The notes beneath the pieces are model-generated. The model made no database searches. It saw only the letters and a program-made list of their open reading frames with translations, and was not told the DNA's origin. Shown in pieces: positions 6,153 to 12,698 of a stretch of DNA of 14,463 bases (positions within the stretch are counted from its first letter, which is position 1; every line of letters begins with the position of its first letter). The position numbers were made by a program, and so were the translations under genes. Source of the DNA: an uncultured Lachnospiraceae bacterium (GTDB lineage: Bacteria; Bacillota_A; Clostridia; Lachnospirales; Lachnospiraceae); contig USDU01000039.1 of assembly GCA_900553635.1 (NCBI GenBank), forward strand, positions 1-14,463, in the 5' to 3' direction.

Positions 6153-6851
6153 ATGAACGAACTCTTAACCTGTACAGGGCTCACCAAGCAATACGGCTCC
6201 AAGGCTGCCCTGGACAACCTGAACCTGACCTTACCCCGGGGCCGCATCATCGGCCTCTTAGGACCAAACGGCAGCGGCAAGACGACCCTGATCAAGCTTA
6301 TCAACGGCCTGCTCGCTCCCACCGCCGGACAGCTGTACATCAATGGAAATGAGCCCGGCCCTGACACCAAAAAAGTCGTCTCTTACCTGCCTGAACGCAC
6401 GTATTTCAACAGCTGGATGAAAGTCAACGACATTCTGGACTTCTTCTGCGATTTCTACGCGGACTTCCGCCGGAACCGCGCCGAAGATATGCTCCAGCGT
6501 CTGGGCATCGACCCGACGGCCCGCCTGTCCACCATGTCCAAGGGTACCAAGGAAAAGGTGCAGCTCATCATGGTTATGAGCCGGGACGCTGACCTGTACT
6601 GCCTGGACGAGCCCATCGGCGGCGTGGATCCGGCAGCCCGGGACTATATTCTCCAGACAATCATTTCCAATTATAATGAAAATGCGTCGGTTCTGATCTC
6701 GACTCACCTCATTTCCGATATTGAAAATGTGCTGGACGACGTGATTTTCATCCAGAACGGCCACATCCGCCTGCATACTTCCGTGGATGCTATCCGGGAG
6801 CAGGAAGGGAAATCGGTGGACACTTTATTCAGGGAGGTATTCAGATGTTAG
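6153..6851 (+). CDS. ABC transporter ATP-binding protein (YtrB/BcrA-like)
   Basis: 232-residue nucleotide-binding subunit. Walker A GPNGSGKTT (37-45), a signature region MSKGTKEKVQ (128-137) where SKG replaces the usual SGG, Walker B LYCLDEP (148-154) and switch His in STHLISD (183-189). The Q-loop region reads SYLPERTYF with Glu where Gln is usual. These departures are common in the short BcrA/YtrB-type exporters. It acts at the inner face of the membrane with the permease encoded next. AAGGAGG lies in the end of the GntR gene. Its last 7 bases overlap the permease start, which implies translational coupling. The substrate is unknown; by family it would be a peptide antibiotic, a lipid or an envelope component. 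Confidence 0.92.
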   Translation: MNELLTCTGLTKQYGSKAALDNLNLTLPRGRIIGLLGPNGSGKTTLIKLINGLLAPTAGQLYINGNEPGPDTKKVVSYLPERTYFNSWMKVNDILDFFCDFYADFRRNRAEDMLQRLGIDPTARLSTMSKGTKEKVQLIMVMSRDADLYCLDEPIGGVDPAARDYILQTIISNYNENASVLISTHLISDIENVLDDVIFIQNGHIRLHTSVDAIREQEGKSVDTLFREVFRC

Positions 6852-7702
6852 GAAAATTGATAAAATACGAATTTAAGGCAGTGAACCGGTTGATGATTCC
6901 GCTGCATCTGGGGCTCATTGCCATTACGATTTTCGGCCGCTTTTATGTTCAGCTGGCGCTGAACCGTCCGCGCTTCAACGACGGGAATGTTTGGATGACC
7001 TTTGCGGACACATCTCTGATTATTTTTTATGTCATCGCGCTGGTCGCCATCGCGCTGATTACTTCCATTTATCTGTCGATCCTGCGATTTCAAAAAAATC
7101 TGTTCACAGATGAAGGGTACCTGATGCACACGCTTCCGGTATCTGTCCATGAACAGATCTGGGGAAAGCTGATCGTGACGACTGTCTGGATTGCCATCGA
7201 TACGGTGCTTCTCATTCTTTCTATTCTGGTGATGCTTTTGAACAAGGATCTGATCTCTGCGGTCTTTGATGAGGTCCCTACTCTGTTTATCAGTTTTCGG
7301 GACAATTTCGGGGTATCTCCGGTTGCTGCAGGGCTTGTGTGGATTCCGCTTTTTGTTTTATCGGAAATGGCGAGTATCCTGATTTACTATATGTGTATTA
7401 CCATTGGACATAGCTTTCATACCCATAAAATTTTGTCTTCTGTCGGTATTTTTGTGGGCGTTACGATTCTTTCTAACGTAATTGCCGGTATTCTGACCGG
7501 AATTACTGCTACTACCTATTCCACTGGGACTTCTCTGTTTTCCGGTCTGTCGTTCACGGCTCATATGTTTTCGGCCAGCTGGTCTAATACGACGGCTTTC
7601 TGGCTTAGTTCGGTTATTTCGGCTTTGATTTCACTGATGCAGGGTGGGGTTTGTTATTGGCTGACATTTTATTTTATGAAGAATAGTTTAAATTTGGAAT
7701 AA
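6845..7702 (+). CDS. ABC transporter permease
   Basis: 285 residues with about six hydrophobic segments (near 17-35, 58-80, 116-138, 160-185, 195-220 and 250-275), the usual shape of an ABC-2 type permease subunit. It opens MLGKLIKYEFKAVNRLMIPL, the short cytosolic start of these permeases. GGGAGGT lies 6 bases before the ATG at 6845, inside the ATPase gene. The C-terminus is complete at 7702. Base composition shifts to more A/T-rich codons than the two upstream genes. The stop codon is followed at once by the hairpin element at 7703-7876. The transported substrate cannot be read from sequence. Confidence 0.88.
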   Translation: MLGKLIKYEFKAVNRLMIPLHLGLIAITIFGRFYVQLALNRPRFNDGNVWMTFADTSLIIFYVIALVAIALITSIYLSILRFQKNLFTDEGYLMHTLPVSVHEQIWGKLIVTTVWIAIDTVLLILSILVMLLNKDLISAVFDEVPTLFISFRDNFGVSPVAAGLVWIPLFVLSEMASILIYYMCITIGHSFHTHKILSSVGIFVGVTILSNVIAGILTGITATTYSTGTSLFSGLSFTAHMFSASWSNTTAFWLSSVISALISLMQGGVCYWLTFYFMKNSLNLE

Positions 7703-7876
7703 GACGGACGAAAAAAATGCGGACGAAGAAGAGGGGGCTTATATTACACCGTGTTCGGACGTTTCACGGACAGCCGTCTGTCTGTGTCGGACTCCAGGTC
7801 CGCCTCAGCCAGACAGCAATCCGCGAAAAGCCGGACACTAACGTGTAATATAAGCCCCCTCTTCTTCTGTCTTTGA
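7703..7876 (+). repeat. 3' UTR hairpin element E1
   Basis: It starts at the base after the permease stop with GACGGACG; the motif CGGACGAA occurs twice (7705-7712, 7720-7727). A perfect 25-bp inverted repeat (7725-7749 with 7843-7867) closes a hairpin of 143 bases. Further pairing inside: 7751-7758 with 7831-7838, and CTGTCTG (7778-7784) with CAGACAG (7810-7816). Bases 7751-7777 are the conserved loop core shared with E2. A second, weaker copy of the core lies inverted at 7819-7838. TGTCTTTGA follows (7868-7876). It probably ends the operon transcript, although there is no clean T-run. No protein is encoded. Confidence 0.75.
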
Positions 7877-7895
7877 AATGACTTTATTCAGGATC

Positions 7896-7910
7896 ATACC
7901 CTTCGGGTAT
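7896..7910. repeat. Small hairpin between E1 and E2
   Basis: ATACCC, TTC, GGGTAT: a 6-bp stem with a 3-base loop in the 35-base gap between the two long hairpins. It resembles the hairpin at 10206-10222. No T-run follows on either strand. Confidence 0.4.
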
Positions 7911-7911
7911 A

Positions 7912-8031
7912 TCAAAACACAGGAAAACCGGGACCCTGCCTGGGGAATCTTTCTTTCACTACGGCTGTCCGCGAAGCGTCCGAACACCTCGAAAGAAAAA
8001 TTCCCCAGGCAGGGTCCCGGTTTTCCGTCCG
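7912..8031 (-). repeat. 3' UTR hairpin element E2
   Basis: On the minus strand it begins directly after the lipoprotein stop (TAA at 8034-8032) with CGGACGG. Two 36-base arms (8026-7991 and 7957-7922) pair with a single mismatch (C7949 against A7999). The 33-base loop carries the conserved core (7987-7961) in the same orientation relative to its gene as in E1. TGTGTTTTGA (7921-7912) follows the second arm, similar to the TGTCTTTGA after E1. The stem sequence (CCGGGACCCTGCCTGGGG) is unrelated to the E1 stem. The likely role is transcript end formation or 3' protection. Confidence 0.78.
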
Positions 8032-8658
8032 TTATTCACCTTTTATTACTGTCACAGCCTCTTCCGCCGTCTCTGCATAGGCATCGCAGCTCGTATCCGT
8101 AACCGGCTGTTCAAACGCTATCACACGGACGCCGACACTGCGTGCGGCTGAGAGAACACTTTCCAGCGCTTCTTCATGATTGGCGTGAATCGCAATTACG
8201 TCTACGTCCTCGGCCACCAGCTCGTTGACCGCCAGCATCTGATACTCTATCGGATCTACGTCGCAGAGGGCAAAGGTACGATACTTCAGCCCACGGGCCT
8301 CGTCTGCTTCTGCGGCGGATACATCCGGCGTCTTTACATGAAGTTCTGCGCCCAGAGCTTCCGCCAGATTCTCAAAGTCTGTCTGTACCTGTTCATTCTC
8401 CGAATCGTCCCGGCTGGTCAATATCAGACCGATACGTGAAATCTGTTCTCCGACATCTGGATTTTTCTGTTCTATCGCTTCGGATTTCTTCTCTGAGGCT
8501 TCTGCCTCCGCCACTTTTTCCTGCCCGCATCCGCTAAGCGGCCCACACAGCAATATTCCCAGCAATGCGCATGCCAGCAGCATTCCCTGTTTTCTGATGC
8601 TGCACCCGGTTCCGCGTTCTGGATGCTCTGTCTGTTCTCGTTTCTTGTTCTTCCACAT
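8032..8658 (-). CDS. Lipoprotein resembling half of a periplasmic binding protein
   Basis: 208 residues. The basic N-terminus (about 25 residues) is longer than usual for a signal peptide. A hydrophobic stretch MLLACALLGILL and lipobox LSGC (Cys44) follow, so it is an exported, lipid-anchored protein. After an acidic linker, residues 74-205 read like one lobe of a type-1 sugar-binding protein: ISRIGLILTSRDDSENEQVQ, then VDVIAIHANHEEALESVLSAARSVGVRVIAFE. Complete family members are about 300-330 residues; the second lobe and hinge return are missing, yet the frame ends cleanly at a TAA followed by E2. It is either a truncated binding protein or a small sensory lipoprotein. It starts 8 bases after the methyltransferase gene, whose last codons contain its AAGGA site, so the two are co-transcribed. 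No transporter genes accompany it. Confidence 0.7.
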   Translation of the reverse strand: MWKNKKREQTEHPERGTGCSIRKQGMLLACALLGILLCGPLSGCGQEKVAEAEASEKKSEAIEQKNPDVGEQISRIGLILTSRDDSENEQVQTDFENLAEALGAELHVKTPDVSAAEADEARGLKYRTFALCDVDPIEYQMLAVNELVAEDVDVIAIHANHEEALESVLSAARSVGVRVIAFEQPVTDTSCDAYAETAEEAVTVIKGE

Positions 8659-8666
8659 TTTTCCAG

Positions 8667-10154
8667 TTATCCTTCATAACGGACTGCCAGATACCAGGTG
8701 TCCTCTTTCTCGCTGATCCGCCACTCTTTTTCAAGCTTAAGCTCTTTGTTCTCCCGTATCCAGCGCTTTGCGTAGCCCCGGTCATGGGCGTATACAAAAA
8801 TCATGGAGCCGGGCCTCAGCAGTGCTTCTGCCCGCTCGAACAGAGCGCGGTACAGACAGTCCACATCGTGGGCGGTGCGGTTTTTGCCTTCGCCGGGCAT
8901 GTCGGTGATGATTTCATCGAATTTATATTCGTGGCTGAAGTCCCGCATGTCTTTGTTGATGAAATGAGCCGGGATGCCTGCTGTGGCGGCGTTTTCCCGG
9001 GCGGCTTTTATGGCCGGGCCAAAGATGTCGGTGCCATAGAGGGTGTCGGCGTGTACTGCGTAGTTCCGCTCAAAGAGCAGGGTACCCACGCCGCAGAAGG
9101 GATCCAGCACCCGGGCATTTTCTTTCATGTAAGGTTTTGCCAGTTCTGCCAGTACGGCAGCCAGGGCAGGCTGCATGGAGGCTGCCACGCTGTGTTTCCG
9201 GTAGGCGAAGCGGCGATCCGGCAGGCCGGAGAATTTAAGTAAGGGCAGGAATCCGCCGGATTTTTTCTCGTTAAGGCGAAGCTCTACCTCATAATCTGAC
9301 GTATCGTTCAGCATAGTGCCGCCGGTCTCCAGCATCAGGCCGTCTGCCAGTTTTTTGGTAAAGCGGCTGCGCTCCTCCAGGTTCATTTTGCTGCGGCATT
9401 CGATCCGGAACTGCCAGGGAGCGCCGCCCTCGTAGTATCGCTTCAGGACTTCCCGCAGATTGGATTCTGCCAGCTCTTTGGCGGCGTTTTCCCGGGATAC
9501 CTCGTCGATATCCAGGCAGAACAGCAGCTCCCGCCAGGTTCGGATGGACAGAAGTTCTCTGAGATCCCCGTCTTTTACCCGCATGCCGGATCCCATCATG
9601 GTGACTTCACCGCAGGTGATCTGACGGGTTGTCAGATCCCGGTAGTCTTTCCAGGTGGTCAGGATCACATCTGACAGTTCGTTTTTGCCTGTAAACCGAC
9701 GCTTCTTCGCAGCCTCATATTCGGAAATCAGGCCGTTCAGGGCTTCCAGCTCTTCGCGAAGATGCTTATCGTTTTCTGCGGTCCGCTTTTCTCCCAGCAG
9801 AATACGTCTGCGCTCTTTCAGAAACGGCAGCTGCTCCTCGCAGTCGCAGCCCTGAAGAGCCAGCAGATAGGCGCTCTTTACAAAGCGCTGTTCTTCCTTC
9901 TCATAGGCTGCAAGCAGTGCGTCCCGGCACTCGTCTCTGCCCAGCAGTCCCAGCACCAGAGCCGCATTTTTCCGAATCTTGGGATCCTCGGATTTCAAAA
10001 GGGACAGCCAGAATTCCGGCTCCTCCTCGAATTTCTCATCCAGCCACAGACCTGCCGCCGGTCCTTCTTTCTTATCCCGCAGAAGTCCCCGCATGATGGA
10101 CAGGCTCTGTCTTACGTCTTCTCCGTTTTTTATTTTTTCGTATAAATTATACAA
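8667..10154 (-). CDS. HEAT-repeat / RNA methyltransferase-like protein (TRM11-type)
   Basis: 495 residues, cytosolic. Residues ~40-105 look like HEAT repeats (DPKIRKNAALVLGLLG). Residues ~170-300 fit a diverged THUMP-like RNA-binding region, and 325-495 a Rossmann methyltransferase of the UPF0020/TRM11 group. Motif I is VLDPFCGVGTLLFE (349-362), the SAM site. Motif IV, usually N/D-PPYG, reads TDMPGEG (417-423), so base-flipping chemistry may differ. By family it would methylate a base in tRNA or rRNA; the target is unknown. The start is TTG at 10154, with AGGAAGG 11 bases upstream; no in-frame ATG exists before Met21, and an in-frame stop lies just upstream. An ATG in another frame opens a 10-codon peptide ending across this TTG. 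The fusion to a HEAT module is not standard for the enzyme family. Confidence 0.8.
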   Translation of the reverse strand: MYNLYEKIKNGEDVRQSLSIMRGLLRDKKEGPAAGLWLDEKFEEEPEFWLSLLKSEDPKIRKNAALVLGLLGRDECRDALLAAYEKEEQRFVKSAYLLALQGCDCEEQLPFLKERRRILLGEKRTAENDKHLREELEALNGLISEYEAAKKRRFTGKNELSDVILTTWKDYRDLTTRQITCGEVTMMGSGMRVKDGDLRELLSIRTWRELLFCLDIDEVSRENAAKELAESNLREVLKRYYEGGAPWQFRIECRSKMNLEERSRFTKKLADGLMLETGGTMLNDTSDYEVELRLNEKKSGGFLPLLKFSGLPDRRFAYRKHSVAASMQPALAAVLAELAKPYMKENARVLDPFCGVGTLLFERNYAVHADTLYGTDIFGPAIKAARENAATAGIPAHFINKDMRDFSHEYKFDEIITDMPGEGKNRTAHDVDCLYRALFERAEALLRPGSMIFVYAHDRGYAKRWIRENKELKLEKEWRISEKEDTWYLAVRYEG

Positions 10155-10449
10155 GGTGTCCGTTTCCTTCCTGATACATAATTTTCACAGTTATGGTTAT
10201 TTTCCCATATCCTTCGGATATGCACGCTCCGCTTTGAATGCCATTCGGCAAGGTTGCATACCCAATGATATTCTATCACATTCCACCCGATCTGCCAACG
10301 CATTTGCATACCAGATTTGAATGCCTGCCCCGCAGACTGCTATCTTTTTATTTCCGATAAGAAAGGACCGCCATCCGAAAATGGCGATCCCTTCCACCCC
10401 TATATAATTTCCCAATACATTTCGAAAATTTCGTTTTACACCTGTATTC
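10155..10449. other. Gene-free stretch with hairpins
   Basis: I see no convincing gene here. On the minus strand an 86-codon frame (10457-10197) ends ERAYPKDMGK but has no ribosome site and low-complexity codon use. Two hairpins stand out: CATATCC, TTC, GGATATG (10206-10222), and a 14-bp stem 10361-10374 with 10381-10394. From unverified memory, the 10200-10330 portion resembles sequence that recurs between genes in Lachnospiraceae, so it may be a dispersed repeat. Confidence 0.35.
10361..10394 (-). terminator. Hairpin downstream of the transporter remnant
   Basis: On the minus strand GAAGGGATCGCCAT (10394-10381) pairs with ATGGCGGTCCTTTC (10374-10361): 14 pairs including two G-U, loop of six. 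It is followed by TTATC rather than a T-run, so it is at best a weak terminator, about 55 bases past the stop at 10450. Confidence 0.35.
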
Positions 10450-10872
10450 TTACACAAACAATGTCAGGATACCAACCACCAGTACAATACCGAAGAGCAG
10501 CGCAGTGATGTAGCTGTTGATCGGCACATTTGCCAATACGGTAGATTGTAGCATGAAGATCAGCCACGGAAATACGGCCAGTTCCGGATGCTCTGCGAAC
10601 ACGGCCCGGGAAGCAATGGCACAGGAAGCACCGCCAGCGATATGAGGCTCAGAAGCGTCTCCTTCTTCTTCGCCCTCAGCATCCGGAAATTGATCATCGT
10701 ACCGGAATGAACCACCAGCACGTTATAGGCGATGGTTCCCACCGCGATCATATTGGCCGACAGCAGCATATCCTTCGGCAGGTTACCTGTGGCGAAGCCA
10801 ATGATAAATATCACGCCGTAGATCAGCGGCAGTAACAGATAAGACGGGTGATTGTTGTCTCTGTAAATCTTG
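10450..10872 (-). pseudogene. Deleted and frameshifted membrane transporter remnant
   Basis: On the minus strand the frame YLLLPLIYGVIFIIGFATG, then LPKDMLLSANMIAVGTIAY, then NVLVVHSGTMINFRML reads as two membrane segments of a transporter. At about 10645 the coding sense moves to another frame: GGASCAIASRAVFAEHPE, then LAVFPWLIFMLQSTVLA, ending in a hydrophobic tail and TAA at 10452-10450. The two parts look like the start and end of one family with the middle lost, so an internal deletion with frameshift is the simplest reading. The family is not one I can name with confidence. Upstream, the frame merges into the YKIYRD coding fragment homologous to 11030-11183, suggesting a recombination junction near 10840. 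Confidence 0.55.
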
Positions 10873-10935
10873 TAAGAGGTGGTCGTGTTGCTGGGGATGA
10901 CATTCATATTGCCAACCTTACCTGTCCAGGACTCC
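10840..10935 (-). pseudogene. Coding remnant A (YKIYRD family), outward-facing
   Basis: Minus-strand reading ESWTGKVGNM, then NVIPSNTTTSYKIYRDNNHP, then SYLLLP aligns without gaps over 36 residues to remnant B on the other strand. It lacks a start and its expected C-terminus (PYIPETPGELWLQP in B) and instead runs into the transporter remnant. The function of the family is unknown to me. Confidence 0.5.
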
Positions 10936-10966
10936 TTGTGGCACTCGTTCGGGCACTGGCTGGTAA

Positions 10967-11183
10967 TTTCCAGCCTCAGTCCGGCGCATGGCAGGCTAAG
11001 ATGGATCACTTAGGACCTCTCCCGAGTGCGAACACCATCAACTACAAGATTTACCGCGATAAGGACTACCCGTCCTATATCCTGATGCCGTATATCCCGG
11101 AGACACCGGGCGAGCTGTGGCTGCAGCCCATGGTAGACGATGATATCGTCATGGGCGGAAGCGGCAAGGGCGGAACCCATTAA
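10967..11183 (+). pseudogene. Coding remnant B (YKIYRD family), C-terminal fragment
   Basis: Plus-strand frame SGAWQAKMDHLGPLPSANT, then INYKIYRDKDYPSYILMPYI, then PETPGELWLQPMVDDD, then IVMGGSGKGGTH, ending at TAA 11181-11183. The residue composition looks like real protein and the stop looks authentic, but no start or ribosome site exists and the frame loses coding character upstream of about 10967. It is paralogous to remnant A, in opposite orientation, with a GGCTGG/CCAGCC hairpin (10958-10975) near the midpoint between them. Confidence 0.55.
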
Positions 11184-11203
11184 TTTCTAATTACTGCCGT
11201 TTT

Positions 11204-12022
11204 TTAATATCCAAAGTCTTTCCGGTATCGATACATTTTCTGTTCTTTACAAAAAAACTCCTGCTCCCGCCTGAATCCAAGTTTTTCCAGTAAATGGCAG
11301 GATGCCGTGTTTTCCGCCTCTGCGTAGGCACTGATCTCCGGAAGCTCCAGCCAGTCCCTCCCGTAATCCAGCACTGCCCGGCAGGCTTCCTCCCCGTAGC
11401 CCTGTCTCCGATAAGGCGTGTCAATCAGGTATCCCAGATCCAGCTCCGCCTCCGGGAGATAATCGGCGATTCCAAAACCGGCGCGGCCGATGATTCTGCC
11501 GCTCTCCTTCTCCAGTACCACCCACATCCCGCACTGATAAAGCCCATACATATACCGGATATAGGCCTTTGCCTCCTCTTCCCCGATTTCCAGCAGGCCG
11601 TTTTCCCGGCAGATCCGGTTCAGCTCCGGCAGATCGGAAAGCGTCATTTCCCGAATCCGCAGACGTGCTGTTTCCGCGATGGTGACCGGAAGCCCCAGGG
11701 CTCTCGTATGTACCTGCTCCAGAAATTCTCGATCAATCTCCTCAAAGCCCTCCAGCAGTATCCGGCAGCCGGACAGCTTCTGGCCGGACAGCTCCGGATT
11801 CAGATACCCGATACAGAAGAAGCCCTGCTCCAGCGCGGCTTTTTCCTCTGCGTCTGTCTCCACCAGGCACAATAGCTCTTTGGGCTTTCCAAGGCTTCCG
11901 GAGGCCTTGGAAATCGCTTTCCCGCTGCCGCCCGGAACCTTCCTCCAGGGAAGCCCTGAGGCTGTCAGCGCGGCCTCCAGCGCCTCTGTGTGGGACGCCT
12001 GTATAATCAGTCCTTTCAGCAT
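11204..12022 (-). CDS. GNAT acetyltransferase with HAD-like N-terminal domain
   Basis: 272 residues. Residues ~118-265 are a RimJ/RimL-type N-acetyltransferase: LRIREMTLSDLPEL (121-134), the acetyl-CoA pyrophosphate loop RRQGYG (205-210) after LGYLIDTPY, and AENTASCHLLEKLGFRR (236-252). Residues 1-105 resemble the Rossmann part of a HAD phosphatase (ETDAEEKAALEQGFFCIGY, then NPELSGQKLSG, then LLEGFEEID) but have no DxDxT nucleophile motif, so this part is probably regulatory or structural. The substrate is unknown. ATG at 12022 with AAAGGAG 10 bases upstream. It is a single gene, divergent from the prolyl isomerase. No clear terminator is seen in the 20 bases before remnant B. Confidence 0.87.
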   Translation of the reverse strand: MLKGLIIQASHTEALEAALTASGLPWRKVPGGSGKAISKASGSLGKPKELLCLVETDAEEKAALEQGFFCIGYLNPELSGQKLSGCRILLEGFEEIDREFLEQVHTRALGLPVTIAETARLRIREMTLSDLPELNRICRENGLLEIGEEEAKAYIRYMYGLYQCGMWVVLEKESGRIIGRAGFGIADYLPEAELDLGYLIDTPYRRQGYGEEACRAVLDYGRDWLELPEISAYAEAENTASCHLLEKLGFRREQEFFCKEQKMYRYRKDFGY

Positions 12023-12036
12023 TTTCGAAAAACTCC

Positions 12037-12065
12037 TTTACGTTCTCCCTGTTTTCGGCTAAAAT
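12037..12065 (+). promoter_or_regulatory. Promoter of the prolyl isomerase gene
   Basis: TTTACG (12037-12042), 17-bp spacer, TAAAAT (12060-12065): 4/6 and 5/6 matches to consensus. It gives a leader of about 35 bases. The -35 overlaps the leader of the divergent GNAT gene. Confidence 0.55.
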
Positions 12066-12106
12066 AATAGATAAATACGGATATTAACAAAATGGAGGAA
12101 CACATT

Positions 12107-12628
12107 ATGGCACAGAATCCGGTAGTTACCATTGAAATGGAAAATGGCGATATCATCAAAGCAGAGCTTTATCCGGAAATCGCACCCAACACAGTCAACA
12201 ATTTCATCAGCCTCGTGAAGAAGGGTTTCTATAACGGACTGAATTTCCACCGCGTTATCAACGGCTTCATGATTCAGGGCGGCTGCCCCCAGGGCACCGG
12301 AACCGGCGGACCGGGCTACTCCATCAAGGGCGAGTTCTCCCAGAACGGCGTCCAGAACGATCTGGCTCACACACCGGGCGTCCTGTCCATGGCCAGAGCC
12401 ATGCATCCGGACTCCGCAGGCTCCCAGTTCTTCATCATGCATAAGACCAGTCCCCATCTGGACGGCGCTTACGCGGCTTTTGGAAAGGTCATCGAGGGAC
12501 TTGATGTGGTAGACAAGATCGCCACCACACGCACCGATTTCCGCGATCGTCCCATGAAACCGCAGGTCATGAAGACTGTGACTGTCGATACCTTCGGCGT
12601 GGATTATCCGGAGCCGGAAAAACTGTAA
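12107..12628 (+). CDS. Cyclophilin-type peptidyl-prolyl isomerase
   Basis: 173 residues from the ATG at 12107, chosen because GGAGG (12094-12098) sits 8 bases before it; an ATG at 12092 in the same frame overlaps that site and is less likely. This is a single-domain cyclophilin catalysing cis-trans isomerisation of X-Pro bonds during folding. Active-site signatures are FHRVINGFMIQGG (47-59, catalytic Arg49), GVLSMARA (91-98), SQFFIM (106-111) and HLDGAYAAFGKV (117-128). The position of the cyclosporin-contact Trp of human CypA is Leu here, as usual in bacteria. No signal peptide is present, so it is cytosolic. It is monocistronic, with its own promoter and terminator. Confidence 0.95.
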   Translation: MAQNPVVTIEMENGDIIKAELYPEIAPNTVNNFISLVKKGFYNGLNFHRVINGFMIQGGCPQGTGTGGPGYSIKGEFSQNGVQNDLAHTPGVLSMARAMHPDSAGSQFFIMHKTSPHLDGAYAAFGKVIEGLDVVDKIATTRTDFRDRPMKPQVMKTVTVDTFGVDYPEPEKL

Positions 12629-12638
12629 GTCTTATCAC

Positions 12639-12684
12639 ACAGGACGGAGAAGTCTATGCGTACTTCCCCGTCCTGTTCTTTTTT
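12639..12684 (+). terminator. Terminator of the prolyl isomerase gene
   Basis: ACAGGACGG (12639-12647) pairs with CCGTCCTGT (12668-12676), with inner pairs AGAAGT/ACTTCC, followed by TTCTTTTTT (12676-12684). It lies just beyond the end of the convergent rarA gene and has no T-run on that strand. Confidence 0.9.
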
Positions 12685-12698
12685 CGGCATAAAGCGGT

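Noticed and set aside
7896..7910. A third CsoR operator
   Set aside because: The ATACCC/GGGTAT arms match, but the centre is 3 bp rather than 4 bp, and no promoter or gene start lies nearby.
7703..8031. E1/E2 as integron attC sites or a miniature transposon
   Set aside because: No integrase, no attC R-boxes, no target-site duplication, and the arms are not conserved between copies while the loop is.
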